DNA from: Chitinophaga sp. SYP-B3965 | GTDB taxonomy: Bacteria; Bacteroidota; Bacteroidia; Chitinophagales; Chitinophagaceae | Reading direction: 5' to 3' | Length of the DNA: 64,000 nt | Assembly (NCBI RefSeq): GCF_009647655.1 | Contig: NZ_WJFD01000001.1 | Span: 1,984,001 to 2,048,000, forward strand | In this document: positions 53,506-63,600 of the stretch, one piece after another | Layout: each line of letters starts with the position of its first letter | Position numbering within the stretch: the first letter of the stretch is position 1 | Notes under the pieces: model-generated | Database searches by the model: none | What the model was told of the DNA's origin: nothing | Seen by the model: only the letters and a program-made list of their open reading frames with translations | Program-made: the position numbers and the translations under genes

Positions 53506-55044
53506 ATGAGAGCTATTATACACTGCCTATTACTATTGGCATTCACCAACACCTACGCCAAAGACGTAAACATCACCTCCCACGGCGCCATAGGCGATGG
53601 CCAGAAATTAAACACAGCAGCCATTCAAAAAGCCATTGACGAATGCCACAGCAGCGGCGGTGGCAAAGTGATCTTCCCCAAAGGCATCTTCCTTTCCGGC
53701 ACCATCGTACTGAAAGATAAAGTAACACTCCATTTTGAACAGGATGCTGTTTTACTGGGCAGCACAGATGTAAACGATTATAAGAATATGGACCCCTTCA
53801 CCGATGGCCTCGGCATCGATGTAGGATGGGCCTTATTAGTAGCCGTAGATGCAAAGAACATCGGCATTGAAGGAAATGGCACCATAGACGGACAAGGCAC
53901 TAAACTAAGAGAACAACAGATCCAAACAGACACCCGTTCAGAATCATTACGCTGGGGCCGCCGCCCATTCCTCGTACGCATTGTAAGATGCGAAGGTGTG
54001 AACGTAAAGGACATCACCTTGAAATACTCCGCTGCCTGGACTTCCCACTACTTCCAGTGCAAAAAAGTGAATATCGAAAAAGTAAAGATCCTTAGCCACG
54101 GCGTACCACATAATGACGGCATAGACATTGACGGTTGCCAGGATGTACGCATCAGTGATTGCGACATCCAAAGCGGAGACGATGCACTCTGTTTCAAAAC
54201 CACTTCCAGCAAAATGGGCTGCAACAACATCGTGGTTACCCGCATGCGTTTAAAAAGCGGCCACGGTGCCATTAAAATGGGCACTGAATCCATGGCGCCT
54301 TTTGAGAACATCAAGATCTCCGATTGTTATATCTACGATACTAACAACGGCGGCATCAAACTACTCACCGTAGATGGCGCACACCTCCGGAATGTAGATA
54401 TCTCCAACATCACCATGGTGAATGTGAAAACACCTATGTTATTCCGCTTAGGATCAAGACTGAGTGTTTTTCGTAAAGGAAAAGACACCCAGCAGCAAAC
54501 CGGCACCATGGAAAATGTAACGGTGAGAGATGTAATAGCAAAGGCATCAGCCAATGCACAATTGATGCCCCCTTCCGGTATCCTTATTACCGGCGTACCT
54601 GGTCATTATATTACCGGCCTTACTTTAGAGAATATTAAAATAGACCTCGCTGGTGGCGGAACCGCAGAAAACGCCCGCCAGGTAGTGCCCGAAGCCATTG
54701 ATAAATATCCTGAAGTGAAAACCTTCGGACCACTGGTACCCGCATACGGCATCTGGGCAAGACACGTAAAAGGATTGAAGCTGAAGAACATCCAGTTCAA
54801 CCTGAACAGTAATGACCTCCGCCCTGCTTTTGTTTGTGAAGACGGGAAAGATATTACACTCACTGATTGGAACATCCCTTCAACAGAAGGTGCAGAAGCG
54901 ATTATCAGGTTAGAGAATGTGAACAAAGCCAATATAACCGGAGTAAAAGCAAAGGGAACCGCTCAAAATTTCGTAAAAGTAGAAGGAGCAGAAAGTAAAG
55001 ATATAAAACAATCAAAAAACGAAGTACCCGCCACAATCAAATAA
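53506..55044 (+). CDS. GH28-family-like secreted beta-helix protein
   Basis: A 512-residue secreted right-handed beta helix (signal peptide to about residue 18, YAK junction). The catalytic elements of GH28 are visible: HNDGIDIDGC (N-x-D), QSGDDALCFK (the DD pair) and SGHGAIKMG (G-H-G). The RxK motif is changed: the equivalent stretch NNGGIKLLTVDG keeps the Lys but not the Arg. Like the GH28-like gene at 30783 it shares a later RLGSRLS segment (GERV in the other). It stands alone with its own promoter and terminator and no transporter, so its substrate cannot be read from context. Confidence 0.9.
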   Translation: MRAIIHCLLLLAFTNTYAKDVNITSHGAIGDGQKLNTAAIQKAIDECHSSGGGKVIFPKGIFLSGTIVLKDKVTLHFEQDAVLLGSTDVNDYKNMDPFTDGLGIDVGWALLVAVDAKNIGIEGNGTIDGQGTKLREQQIQTDTRSESLRWGRRPFLVRIVRCEGVNVKDITLKYSAAWTSHYFQCKKVNIEKVKILSHGVPHNDGIDIDGCQDVRISDCDIQSGDDALCFKTTSSKMGCNNIVVTRMRLKSGHGAIKMGTESMAPFENIKISDCYIYDTNNGGIKLLTVDGAHLRNVDISNITMVNVKTPMLFRLGSRLSVFRKGKDTQQQTGTMENVTVRDVIAKASANAQLMPPSGILITGVPGHYITGLTLENIKIDLAGGGTAENARQVVPEAIDKYPEVKTFGPLVPAYGIWARHVKGLKLKNIQFNLNSNDLRPAFVCEDGKDITLTDWNIPSTEGAEAIIRLENVNKANITGVKAKGTAQNFVKVEGAESKDIKQSKNEVPATIK

Positions 55045-55080
55045 CATAAAACGAAACCACAAAAACCAAATAACATAAAA

Positions 55081-55115
55081 ATGCCCCCAAATAGCGTCCG
55101 GCTATTTGGGGGCAT
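55081..55115. terminator. bidirectional terminator hairpin between the GH28 and CPCC genes
   Basis: A 15-bp perfect stem, ATGCCCCCAAATAGC with its complement at 55101-55115 and a 5-base loop, lies between two convergent genes. The minus strand shows TTTTATGTT after the stem; the plus strand has only a weak T run. Confidence 0.75.
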
Positions 55116-55132
55116 CATACTTTGTACTGTAA

Positions 55133-55417
55133 TTAGAAAGGCCTCCACTCCGGATCCTTCGGCTCATCCGGCAAAGGCTTTCTCACACTGGAAACCATCG
55201 CCATTTCACAAGCCCCAAACAAAATAAAGTTCTGCTGCGCCTGTTTAAGCGAAACAAAATTCGCTCCTCCTGTATGATTAGGATTTTGAAACTGCGTCAG
55301 ATCATCCTCCCAGAAACATACCGGGCAAATATCATAACTGCCAACCGGCGCTGAGTTCATCGTTTTATACCCACAACAGGGGCAGGTACCGTTGTTCATG
55401 TGAATCTCTTTTTCCAT
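55133..55417 (-). CDS. CPCC family cysteine-rich protein
   Basis: A 94-residue protein of the cysteine-rich CPCC family. Two CxxC pairs, CPCCGY and CPVCFWEDD, probably bind zinc as a small ribbon, followed by the conserved NPNHTGGANFVSLKQAQ-type segment. The start is the first ATG (MEKEIH); a second ATG six residues later is possible. Function of the family is not established; members occur singly in many bacteria. Convergent with the GH28 gene. Confidence 0.85.
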   Translation of the reverse strand: MEKEIHMNNGTCPCCGYKTMNSAPVGSYDICPVCFWEDDLTQFQNPNHTGGANFVSLKQAQQNFILFGACEMAMVSSVRKPLPDEPKDPEWRPF

Positions 55418-55577
55418 GGCCGTTTATTGGTCATCCATTTGGCATAAATAATAAGGAAAATGATCCACGGCAAGGCCCATGGTAATAAAATTATTATCAT
55501 ATGACCAAAGTACGATAAAAATTTGTCCTATTTCTGGAATCTCATTTGATATAAGAATATAACCAAAGCTTTTTATC

Positions 55578-56123
55578 ATGAGACAGCTCAATGTATTCAA
55601 TTTCACAACACTGAACGGCTATTACAAAGGCCCGCAGGAAGATATCGGCTGGCACAGCCATGGTGGCCCTGAAAATGAATATGGCGTGGAAGCCATGAAG
55701 GCTAATAGCACACTTGTTTTTGGCCGCGTCACCTATGAGATGATGTCCAGCTACTGGCCTACGCCCGATGCCATTAAGAACATGCCCGAAATGGCCAAAG
55801 GCATGAATGAAGCAGAAAAGATCGTTTTCTCCAAAACCCTCAAAAAGGCAGACTGGAACAATACAACGATCATAAAGGACATAAACGAAATGGCTACACT
55901 GAAAAAAGGAAACGGCCCTGATATGACCATCCTCGGCAGCGGCAGTATCATCACCCAGTTAGCCGGTTTGATAGACACCTACCAGATCATGATAGATCCC
56001 ATAGCCCTCGGTGATGGCACTCCCATGTTCAAAGGAATGAAAACCCCGCTGCACCTGGAACTGGTAGATACAAAAACCTTCAAAAGCGGAGTCATTCTCT
56101 TAAGCTATCAGCGGATTCCTTAA
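55578..56123 (+). CDS. dihydrofolate reductase family protein (RibD C-terminal-like)
   Basis: A 181-residue protein with the RibD/DHFR-like fold: the start MRQLNVFNFTTLNGYYKGP, GRVTYEMMSSYWPT (cofactor loop), KIVFSKTLKKADWNN and MTILGSGSIITQLAGLIDTYQIMI are typical of YyaP/YwjB-like proteins. These bind NADPH but their substrate is unknown, and they commonly lie next to YCII-type and sigma genes as here. It starts a co-directional cluster of five small genes. Confidence 0.9.
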   Translation: MRQLNVFNFTTLNGYYKGPQEDIGWHSHGGPENEYGVEAMKANSTLVFGRVTYEMMSSYWPTPDAIKNMPEMAKGMNEAEKIVFSKTLKKADWNNTTIIKDINEMATLKKGNGPDMTILGSGSIITQLAGLIDTYQIMIDPIALGDGTPMFKGMKTPLHLELVDTKTFKSGVILLSYQRIP

Positions 56124-56132
56124 ATTAGTAAA

Positions 56133-56474
56133 ATGGAAGAATATATCATCCTCATGCGTTTAGACCTGCTCACTAAAGAGGCCCAGCCCTCTCCTGAACA
56201 GATGCAGGTGTACATGAAACAGTACCAGGACTGGGTAGGTGGCATTGCTGCGCAAAATAAGTTCAAAGGTGGTACCGGCCTCTCAACAGAAGGAAAAGTG
56301 ATAAAGAACAACGTGGTAACAGACGGGCCTTATGTTGATATCAAAGAATCCATCGCCGGCTTCATTATGATCCATGCGAAGGACTTTGACGAAGCCACAA
56401 AGATAGCCGGCGAATGCCCCATATTAGCGGGAGCAAACAACAGCGTGGAAGTAAGAAAAGTAGTGATGCAGTAA
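56133..56474 (+). CDS. YCII-related (DGPF) protein associated with ECF42 sigma factor
   Basis: A 113-residue YCII/DGPF-domain protein (EYIILMRLDLLTKEAQPSPEQM, KNNVVTDGPYVDIKESIAGF). DGPF proteins are the usual gene neighbours of ECF42 sigma factors, and the sigma gene follows here after 1 base, so this is one functional pair. The role of the domain is unclear; it may sense a small metabolite or serve as an enzyme regulated by the sigma factor. Confidence 0.9.
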   Translation: MEEYIILMRLDLLTKEAQPSPEQMQVYMKQYQDWVGGIAAQNKFKGGTGLSTEGKVIKNNVVTDGPYVDIKESIAGFIMIHAKDFDEATKIAGECPILAGANNSVEVRKVVMQ

Positions 56475-56475
56475 T

Positions 56476-57687
56476 ATGGAAAAGGACGAACTCATACCAC
56501 ATTTGTTCAGGACCGAATACCGGAAAATAGTATCCGTGCTCTGCAAACGTTTTGGGTTTGACCAGGTAGCAATTGCCGAAGATATTACCAGCGATACTTT
56601 CCTTACTGCTACACAATCCTGGGGCCTCAAAGGCCTGCCGGAAAACCCCACTGCCTGGTTATATAATGTAGCAAAGAATAAAGCGAAGAACTACCTCCAG
56701 CGAAGCACTTTCTTTGAAGATAAGATTTCAGCGGAGCTGCAGCACAGCTCCGCTGAAACAACCGAAGAAACAGATATAGACCTCTCCCCGCAAAACATCA
56801 ACGACAGCCAGTTACAGATGATGTTCACCATCTGCCATCCAACTATTTCCAGTGAATCGCAGATCGGTTTATCCCTGCGTTTGCTTTGTGGTTTTGGGAT
56901 AGAAGAAATAGCAGATGCCTTCCTCACCAGTAAAGAAACCATCAATAAACGCCTGTTCCGTGCCAAAGAAAAACTGCGGGAAGAGGGAATTAAAATAGCA
57001 TTCCCCGATCCTGCAGCAATAGAACAACGGTTGGAAACAGTGCTCAAAACCATCTACCTGCTGTTCAACGAAGGGTATACCAGGTTACGTAAAGAACTCT
57101 GCCTGGAAGCGATGCGGTTATGCATTATGCTGGTAGAGAACAACAGCACTAACACACCTCCCGTAAATGCACTGCTTTCATTAATGTGTTTTCACACCTC
57201 CCGCTTCGATGCGCGCATAGATGAAGATGGCGCAATGGTATTATATGGAGAACAGGATACCAGCCGCTGGAATACAGACCTGATCAGCAAAGGAGGTTAT
57301 TTCCTGCGTAACTCCGCCAGCGGAAAGGTCACCCAATATCACCTGGAAGCTGGCATCGCTTACTGGCACACGCAAAAGGAAGACACGAAAGAAAAATGGG
57401 AAAACATCCTGCAAAACTATAACCGCTTATTGCAAATAGCCTACTCCCCCATGGCCGCCCTCAACAGAACGTATGCGCTTTCTAAAGTGAACGGCAAACC
57501 CGCAGCCATTAAAGCCGCAGAACAACTGGAACTAACAGATAATCATCTCTGCTTTGCCCTGCTGGGTGAATTATACACAGGCATCAACAACGAAAAAGCC
57601 CAAACGCACTTTGCAAAAGCTATCGCCTTAGCTAAAACACCGGCAGAGAAAGAAGCTCTTCAGCGGAAGAAAAACTTGTCGCAATAA
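56476..57687 (+). CDS. ECF42-type RNA polymerase sigma factor with C-terminal extension
   Basis: A 403-residue sigma factor. Regions 2 and 4 occupy about 1-180 (LFRTEYRKIVSVLCKRFGFDQVAIAEDITSDTF; LRLLCGFGIEEIADAFLTSKETINKRLFRAKEKLR), followed by a long DUF6596-like helical extension (about 185-395) with TPR-like repeats (LLFNEGYTRLRKE..LCLEAMRLCIMLVENN, LCFALLGELYTGINNEKAQTHFAKAIALAK). This architecture plus the adjacent DGPF gene identifies the ECF42 group, in which the extension and not an anti-sigma factor controls activity. No FecR gene is near. Confidence 0.92.
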   Translation: MEKDELIPHLFRTEYRKIVSVLCKRFGFDQVAIAEDITSDTFLTATQSWGLKGLPENPTAWLYNVAKNKAKNYLQRSTFFEDKISAELQHSSAETTEETDIDLSPQNINDSQLQMMFTICHPTISSESQIGLSLRLLCGFGIEEIADAFLTSKETINKRLFRAKEKLREEGIKIAFPDPAAIEQRLETVLKTIYLLFNEGYTRLRKELCLEAMRLCIMLVENNSTNTPPVNALLSLMCFHTSRFDARIDEDGAMVLYGEQDTSRWNTDLISKGGYFLRNSASGKVTQYHLEAGIAYWHTQKEDTKEKWENILQNYNRLLQIAYSPMAALNRTYALSKVNGKPAAIKAAEQLELTDNHLCFALLGELYTGINNEKAQTHFAKAIALAKTPAEKEALQRKKNLSQ

Positions 57688-57748
57688 CCCCTCAAAGTTG
57701 TCGTTTTCCACCAGCAGCCATTTGCCGCCAGCCCATTACATTTACAAT

Positions 57749-58159
57749 ATGGAAACTACGATATTAGACAAGGACATGAAAGTCTTTTATGTAACAGCGG
57801 CTGCTTTCCCCGAAGGTGTAATACCAGCACACGAAAAACTGCACAGCATGGTGCCATTCTCAACCGAAAGGGCCTATCTGGGGATTTCCCGCCCCGAAAA
57901 TGGCGGAGGTATTGTTTACAGGGCTGCTACCGAGGAAACTTTCCAGGGAGAAGCAGAGCAGTATAAATGTGACACCCTCATCCTGAAGAAAGGCAAGTAC
58001 CTGAGTTTGATCCTCAAAGATTATGCAAAGGACCCCCTCAGCTTTAAAAAGGCATTTGACAAACTGCTGAACCAACCCGGGTTAGACCCTAATGGCTATT
58101 GTGTGGAATGGTACATCAACGGCGGTAAAGATGCGAAATGTATGATCAGGCTGGCATAG
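57749..58159 (+). CDS. GyrI-like / effector-binding-domain small protein
   Basis: A 136-residue soluble protein. I start at ATG 57749; the frame is open 17 codons further back, where the sequence is not protein-like. The composition and pattern (VFYVTAAAFPEGVIPAHEKLHSM, RAYLGISRPE, GEAEQYKCDTLILKKGKYLSLILKD, PGLDPNGYCVEWYING) fit the GyrI/SOUL-type small-ligand-binding fold found in transcriptional regulators. No DNA-binding domain. It follows the ECF42 gene by 61 bases. Exact family uncertain. Confidence 0.7.
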   Translation: METTILDKDMKVFYVTAAAFPEGVIPAHEKLHSMVPFSTERAYLGISRPENGGGIVYRAATEETFQGEAEQYKCDTLILKKGKYLSLILKDYAKDPLSFKKAFDKLLNQPGLDPNGYCVEWYINGGKDAKCMIRLA

Positions 58160-58199
58160 TGTTTGTCCCCTTTACTATTGAAAATAAATAAGTTACGAT

Positions 58200-58589
58200 A
58201 TGAAAACAAAAACGATCTGGGGAAATCTTCCTGTTAAAGACGTGGAACGCACGAAGAAATTCTTCCTGGAACTGGGTTTTAAATTCAATGGGGGAAACAA
58301 TGAATTATGCAGCTTCATTATTGCTGAAAACGCATTCATCATTAATTTCATCGGGGAAGAAAAGTTTAAAAAAGAAGCCAGTTACAGCGAACTGACGGAT
58401 ACAAAGAAATCTGCTGAAATATGTTTCTCTCTTTCAGCAGAAAGCAAACAGGAAGTGAATGAATGGGCAGCGAAAGTAAGATCCCTCGGCGGCACGGTGC
58501 TCTTAGAACCACAGGATATACCGGGAAATATGTACAACACCGTTTTTGCAGACCTGGACGGGCACCGATGGAATGTATTGTACTGCTAA
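58200..58589 (+). CDS. VOC family (glyoxalase-like) protein
   Basis: A 129-residue single vicinal-oxygen-chelate domain. The N-terminal TIWGNLPVKDVERTKKFFLELGF and C-terminal GNMYNTVFADLDGHRWNVLYC are the two beta-alpha-beta-beta-beta ends; the acidic and His residues of the latter would bind a metal. The substrate is unknown. It is the last gene of the cluster before the sigma/FecR/SusC trio and may be a resistance or detoxification protein. Confidence 0.88.
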   Translation: MKTKTIWGNLPVKDVERTKKFFLELGFKFNGGNNELCSFIIAENAFIINFIGEEKFKKEASYSELTDTKKSAEICFSLSAESKQEVNEWAAKVRSLGGTVLLEPQDIPGNMYNTVFADLDGHRWNVLYC

Positions 58590-58667
58590 TAAACCCCTCC
58601 CCTTACTTATTATCCCCTGTTATTGTATTTTTCCGTTATTTTATGGTCAATTCAATGAAGCGGGAGA

Positions 58668-59261
58668 TTGACAGAAAATCAAATATATAATGAAAAGGAA
58701 CTCCTTTCCCGGATAGTGAAGGGAGATGAATCAGCCTATAAAATGGTTTTCCTGCAATATTGGCCAAGGGTATACTCCACCGCCCTGATCTTTACCAAAG
58801 TACCCGCTTTAGCAGAAGATGCAGCCCAGGAAGTATTTGCCCAGCTTTGGATTAAAAGGGCATTGCTGGCCGATGTAAAGGAATTCAGGACCTACCTGTT
58901 CAGCATGGCCCGCAACCTGATCTTTAATACACTCAGAACAAAGATATTCACCGGCAATTTTGACGAATACCTCCAGGAATATTTCGCTGATTCCTTTGCG
59001 GATCCCGCTGCCCTGCTGGAATTCAAAGAAGCCGGCCAGATCATAGAAAAGGGGATTGATCAACTCACCCCCCAGCAGCAAAAGGTATTTCGCATGAGCC
59101 GCTTCCAGGGTTTAAGTCATGCGGAGATCGCAAAGGCTACAGGCTTGTCTCCCAGAACAGTTAAAAATTACATGGTGGCGGCCATTCAATCCTTAAGGGG
59201 TCACCTGGATGAACAGGCTGATTCCATCACTATTTTCCTCTGGGTGCTCCTTTATTTATAA
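58668..59261 (+). CDS. ECF RNA polymerase sigma factor (Bacteroidota), TTG start
   Basis: A 197-residue ECF sigma factor. The most likely start is TTG at 58668 (MTENQIYNEKELLSRIVKG) after CGGGAGA; the first in-frame ATG would cut region 2. Region 2 shows ESAYKMVFLQYWPRVYSTALIF and EDAAQEVFAQLWIKR, region 4 LTPQQQKVFRMSRFQGLSHAEIAK and LSPRTVKNYMVAAIQSLR, ending in a hydrophobic tail (ITIFLWVLLYL). It is followed after 68 bases by a FecR gene and then a STN-type SusC, a second complete surface-signalling trio in the window. Confidence 0.93.
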   Translation: MTENQIYNEKELLSRIVKGDESAYKMVFLQYWPRVYSTALIFTKVPALAEDAAQEVFAQLWIKRALLADVKEFRTYLFSMARNLIFNTLRTKIFTGNFDEYLQEYFADSFADPAALLEFKEAGQIIEKGIDQLTPQQQKVFRMSRFQGLSHAEIAKATGLSPRTVKNYMVAAIQSLRGHLDEQADSITIFLWVLLYL

Positions 59262-59329
59262 ATTTTTTACTTTCACCAGGGTCCTATTTGAATAAAGATG
59301 TGTCTATATAGTGGGCAAACCGGAAAAAG

Positions 59330-60463
59330 ATGGACCAATTCAACCAGCTATTACAAAAATTCATCAATGATGAAACGCTTTCGAAAGAAGAGTTGCAACG
59401 CTTTTTGCAACTTGCCCGTGCTCCCGAAAATGAGCAGGTTGTAAAAGATGGTATCGGCCAAACCCTGGATGCAGTTACCTTTGATGATCTGTCAACAGAC
59501 ACAGATGCTGAGTTGCAATTCGTAAAAACCCTCCAACGCGCCGGCACCTTAAAAGCAAAACGATCTATATGGAAATGGGCCGCCGCCGCGTCTATTCTCC
59601 TTGTTATAGCCACAGGTACTTATCTTCTCCTTCCCGGGAGTCCTGAAGCACAAAAAGGCGCAACCGCACAAACAGATATCCAACCCGGAAAAGAAGGTGC
59701 CATCCTCACACTGGACGATGGTAGCGAGGTTGTGCTGGATAGTCTGGGCAATGGTCTGGTGGCCACCCAGAACGGCACCAAAATAGTGGTCCGGAACGGG
59801 CAGCTGGCCTATGACCTTACAAATGAAACGGCGAAGGAAATGGCCTATAATGTAATGACCACTCCCAAAGGCCGGCAAACTCATCTCACCCTCTCTGATG
59901 GCACACAGGTATGGCTGAATGCGGCCAGCGCCATCAGATACCCTACCGCATTTAAAGGAGAAAAACGTACAGTGGAACTAAGAGGAGAAGCATACTTCGA
60001 AGTGGCAAAAGATAAAACCCTCCCCTTTATAGTAAAAGTAAGAGGCGGCAGGAAAGTGGAAGTTTTAGGAACACGCTTTAACGTGAATTCCTACGAAGAC
60101 GAGCCCTTTATCAATACCACCTTGCTGGAAGGAAGCGTAAAAGTGGAAAACCTGGTATTAAAACCCGGCCAGCAGGCCCTGATCAATACGAGTATTAAGC
60201 TGATAGAAAATGCCGATACGGAAAAAGCAATAGCCTGGAAGAACGGCCTGTTCAATTTCGAAAATGCCAGCCTGGAAGAAGTAATGAGGCAATTAGCCAG
60301 GTGGTATGATATAGAAGTGGTCTACGAAAAAGGTATCCCGGACATTCATTTCTTAGGCAAGCTGAGCAAGGATATCAGCCTGACCGGCCTGATCAGGACA
60401 CTCAGGGCATCCGGCGTGAATTTCAGAATAGAAGAAGGACGGCGATTAATAGTATATCCATAA
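59330..60463 (+). CDS. FecR family anti-sigma factor
   Basis: A 377-residue anti-sigma factor. An N-terminal cytoplasmic helical part (about 1-75, FNQLLQKFINDETLSKEELQRFLQL) precedes a transmembrane helix (about 81-100, IWKWAAAASILLVIATGTYLLL), the periplasmic FecR domain (MTTPKGRQTHLTLSDGTQVWLNAASAIRYP, LRGEAYFEVAKDK, VEVLGTRFNVNSY) and a C-terminal DUF4974-like part (FNFENASLEEVMRQLARWYDIEVVY). It pairs with the sigma gene upstream and the STN-type SusC downstream. Confidence 0.95.
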   Translation: MDQFNQLLQKFINDETLSKEELQRFLQLARAPENEQVVKDGIGQTLDAVTFDDLSTDTDAELQFVKTLQRAGTLKAKRSIWKWAAAASILLVIATGTYLLLPGSPEAQKGATAQTDIQPGKEGAILTLDDGSEVVLDSLGNGLVATQNGTKIVVRNGQLAYDLTNETAKEMAYNVMTTPKGRQTHLTLSDGTQVWLNAASAIRYPTAFKGEKRTVELRGEAYFEVAKDKTLPFIVKVRGGRKVEVLGTRFNVNSYEDEPFINTTLLEGSVKVENLVLKPGQQALINTSIKLIENADTEKAIAWKNGLFNFENASLEEVMRQLARWYDIEVVYEKGIPDIHFLGKLSKDISLTGLIRTLRASGVNFRIEEGRRLIVYP

Positions 60464-60488
60464 ATAAATGGTCAACCAAAAAACAAAA

Positions 60489-60514
60489 CCGCTACAGCTT
60501 GAGACCTGTAGCGG
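60489..60514 (+). other. hairpin between FecR and SusC genes
   Basis: A 9-bp stem, CCGCTACAG (60489-60497) with CTGTAGCGG (60506-60514), 25 bases after the FecR stop. There is no T run, so it is more likely an attenuation or stabilising structure in the 214-base FecR-SusC gap than a plain terminator. The gap before the other STN-type SusC also has a hairpin (41796-41818). Confidence 0.5.
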
Positions 60515-60677
60515 CGAATATTTAGGTTGATCCAAAATGCGTCTTGAACAACGTTTATTTCTTAACAACCAAAATTGCTGCTAAAGTATGCCAAAATCTG
60601 CACTTTGTGAACGGAATGCTGTTCCCTGCCTGGCTAACAGGCCCGCTTTCCGGTTCACAACACAAATGTTGCGAATT

Positions 60678-63600
60678 ATGAGAATTGTAAGCTTTCTTCT
60701 CTTCGTTGTCTGCATGCATGTTTCCGCTAAATCATCCTCGCAGACGGTTACCATTTCCGGTAAAAATCTCTCCCTGAGAAAGGTTTTTGATGCTGTTGAA
60801 AAACAAACCGGTTATGTTGTATTTCTCAACAGCAATCTCCTTGCTTTATCCAGGCCCGTTTCACTTACCGTAAACAATATGCTTCTCACGGATGCATTGC
60901 CTGTTATTCTGAAAGATCAGCCATTCAACGCTTTTATCGAAGGGAAAACGATCGTTCTTTCCCAAAAACCCGGTGTTCAAAAAACAACAGAACAACCCGC
61001 ACCCATGTTAGATATACGTGGTCAGGTATTAGATAACAAAGGCACTCCCATTCAGGGCGCCACCATCTCTGTTCCCGGTTCCCGTTTAGCTACCACCGCA
61101 GATGCAGAAGGTCGTTTTTCTTTCTCCGGCATTCCGGAAGATGCTACCCTGGCGGTGTCCGCAATCGGGTTTCATTCCCTCGTTTTTAAATACACAAACG
61201 GAACACCCGTTATGGCGGAACAACCCGGAAAACTGCTGATAGCAGCCAACGGCACACTCATCTTACAACTGGAACAGAAAATAAGTACCCTCAGCGGCGT
61301 GGAAGTAACAACGGTAAATACCGGTTACCAGACTATTTCAAAATACAATTCCACCGGCGCCACAGTAGCTGTGGCAGGTAAAGAACTGGAAAAGAGATAT
61401 ACAACAAATATCATCGACAACCTGGAAGGAAGAGTACCCGGACTGGTAAATTACAGGGGAACCACTACCATCAGGGGCGTTAGCACCCTTCAGTCTTCCA
61501 CCAGTGCATTGGTGGTGGTGGATGGCCTTCCCATAGAAGGCTCCGTAGCAAACATCAACCCTTATGATATAGAAAGTATTACCGTGCTGAAAGATGCGGC
61601 CGCTGCTGCCATTTATGGCGCCAGAGCTTCTAACGGCGTTATTGTGATCACCACAAAAAGAGCCAGGGAAAAACGCACCACCGTTGAGTTTGCCAGTGAT
61701 ATCATGGTATCACAAAAACCGGATTTTTCTGAATATAATTATGTAACAGCAGCCCAGCAGGTAGATCTGGAAAAAGAATACTGGAACTTCTATTACACCG
61801 GTGGCGCCATTGCCAATCCTATTCCCACCACAGAAACAAACATCACAAAAGGCAATCCCATCTCTCCTGTTCAATACGCCTATTACCAATTAGCGAAAGG
61901 CACCATCACACAAAAGGACCTGGATGATCAGCTGGCTGCTTTCAGGAAGAACGACTTCGTGCAGCAGTATAAGGATAATGCCATGAAGAACCGCGTACTG
62001 CAACAATACAATGTAGTGGTAAGGACCAGTGGCGGCAGATTACAATCCAGCCTCGTACTCAATTACAAAAGAGATAACGGGGGAATTATCAATGCTTATA
62101 ACAAACAGTTCAACCTGTTCTATAAAGGTACCTATGACGTAAGAAAATGGCTCGACATTGATTTCGGTGTGAACACTATCGCCGGGAAATCACGAGCCAG
62201 CAACAGCAATTTCGCTACCAGCCCTTTTAATGTTTCTCCTTATCAGCAACTGCTGGATGAAAACGGCAAGCGCGTACAGTATGCCAATAAAGACTACAAT
62301 ATCTACAATACCCTCATTAACGGAACACCCCAGCTGCAAAGCATGATGGTGAACCATCTGGATGAACTGGGCCGTGATTACCTCACTACCATTCAGCAGA
62401 ACACAAGGTATTATGTGAATATGAACTTCAAAATACTGCCGGGTTTAACCTTCAAACCGCAGTTCCAGTATGAGGATAACAATGAAAATACATCCAACTA
62501 TTCCGAGGCAGAAAGTTTCATTGTAAGGAACCTGAAGAACCTTTATACCTCCCGTGCCGGCACCGCACCTAATTATACATATACCTCTCTCCTTCCGGCC
62601 AACGGTGGCAAACTGGCCACTTCCAATTCAAAAGGTACTTACTGGACTGCCCGCGCACAGGCTGATTACAACAAACAGTTTGGTAAACACATGATCAACC
62701 TGATAGCAGGTACAGAATTCAGGGAAACACGTTTACGCGGCACAAGAGGTTTATTGCTGGGATATGATGATCAGCTGCAATCCTCCGCCATGACGAATGT
62801 GAACCTTTCCGCATTCTCAGGTGTGTCTGCCACCACATTTTTCAAACCCGGATATAATCCTATCAACGAGTATAACACCAATATCGCCAATGCACTGGCA
62901 GTGATCCCTGATGTTACACACCGCTTCGCTTCAGGGTATGCGAATGCAACGTATACATACGACAGGAAGTATAACGTATTCGGTTCCTACCGGAAAGATT
63001 ATGCAGATGTATTTGGACTAGATCCTAAGTTCAGAGGCCGCCCGTTATGGTCTGCCGGCCTTGGATGGAATGTATCCAATGAATCATTTATGGCGGATGT
63101 AAAATGGGTGAATTACCTGAAACTAAGAGCTACCTATGGTGTAACAGGAAACATTAACCTTGGCACCACCAGTTTCCTCACCGCTAATTCCAGCCTGGTA
63201 AATCCCATTACCGGACTGCCTGTGGCCGTTGTTGAAAATCCGGCCAATGATAAATTAAGATGGGAAAGAACAGCCACCACTAACTTCGGGCTGGACTTTA
63301 CTTTACTGAATGACAGGTTAAAAGGATCATTTGATCTCTATCGCAAAAAAGGTACAGACCTCTTTGCCAACAGGAGATTAGACCCCTCCGAAGGATTCAG
63401 CAACCAGGTGATCAACAATGGTGGCTTAATGAATAAAGGCCTGGAATTAAGCCTGGAATACAGCTGGATAAAACCTGGCAGAAAAGATGGTTTAGGCTGG
63501 TCTACCTTGCTGGTGTTCACTAAGAACAAGAACGAGATCACCTATGTGGATGAAGTGGCCGTAACACCCATCGCATTAGCCAGTGGCGGTTATAAAGTAG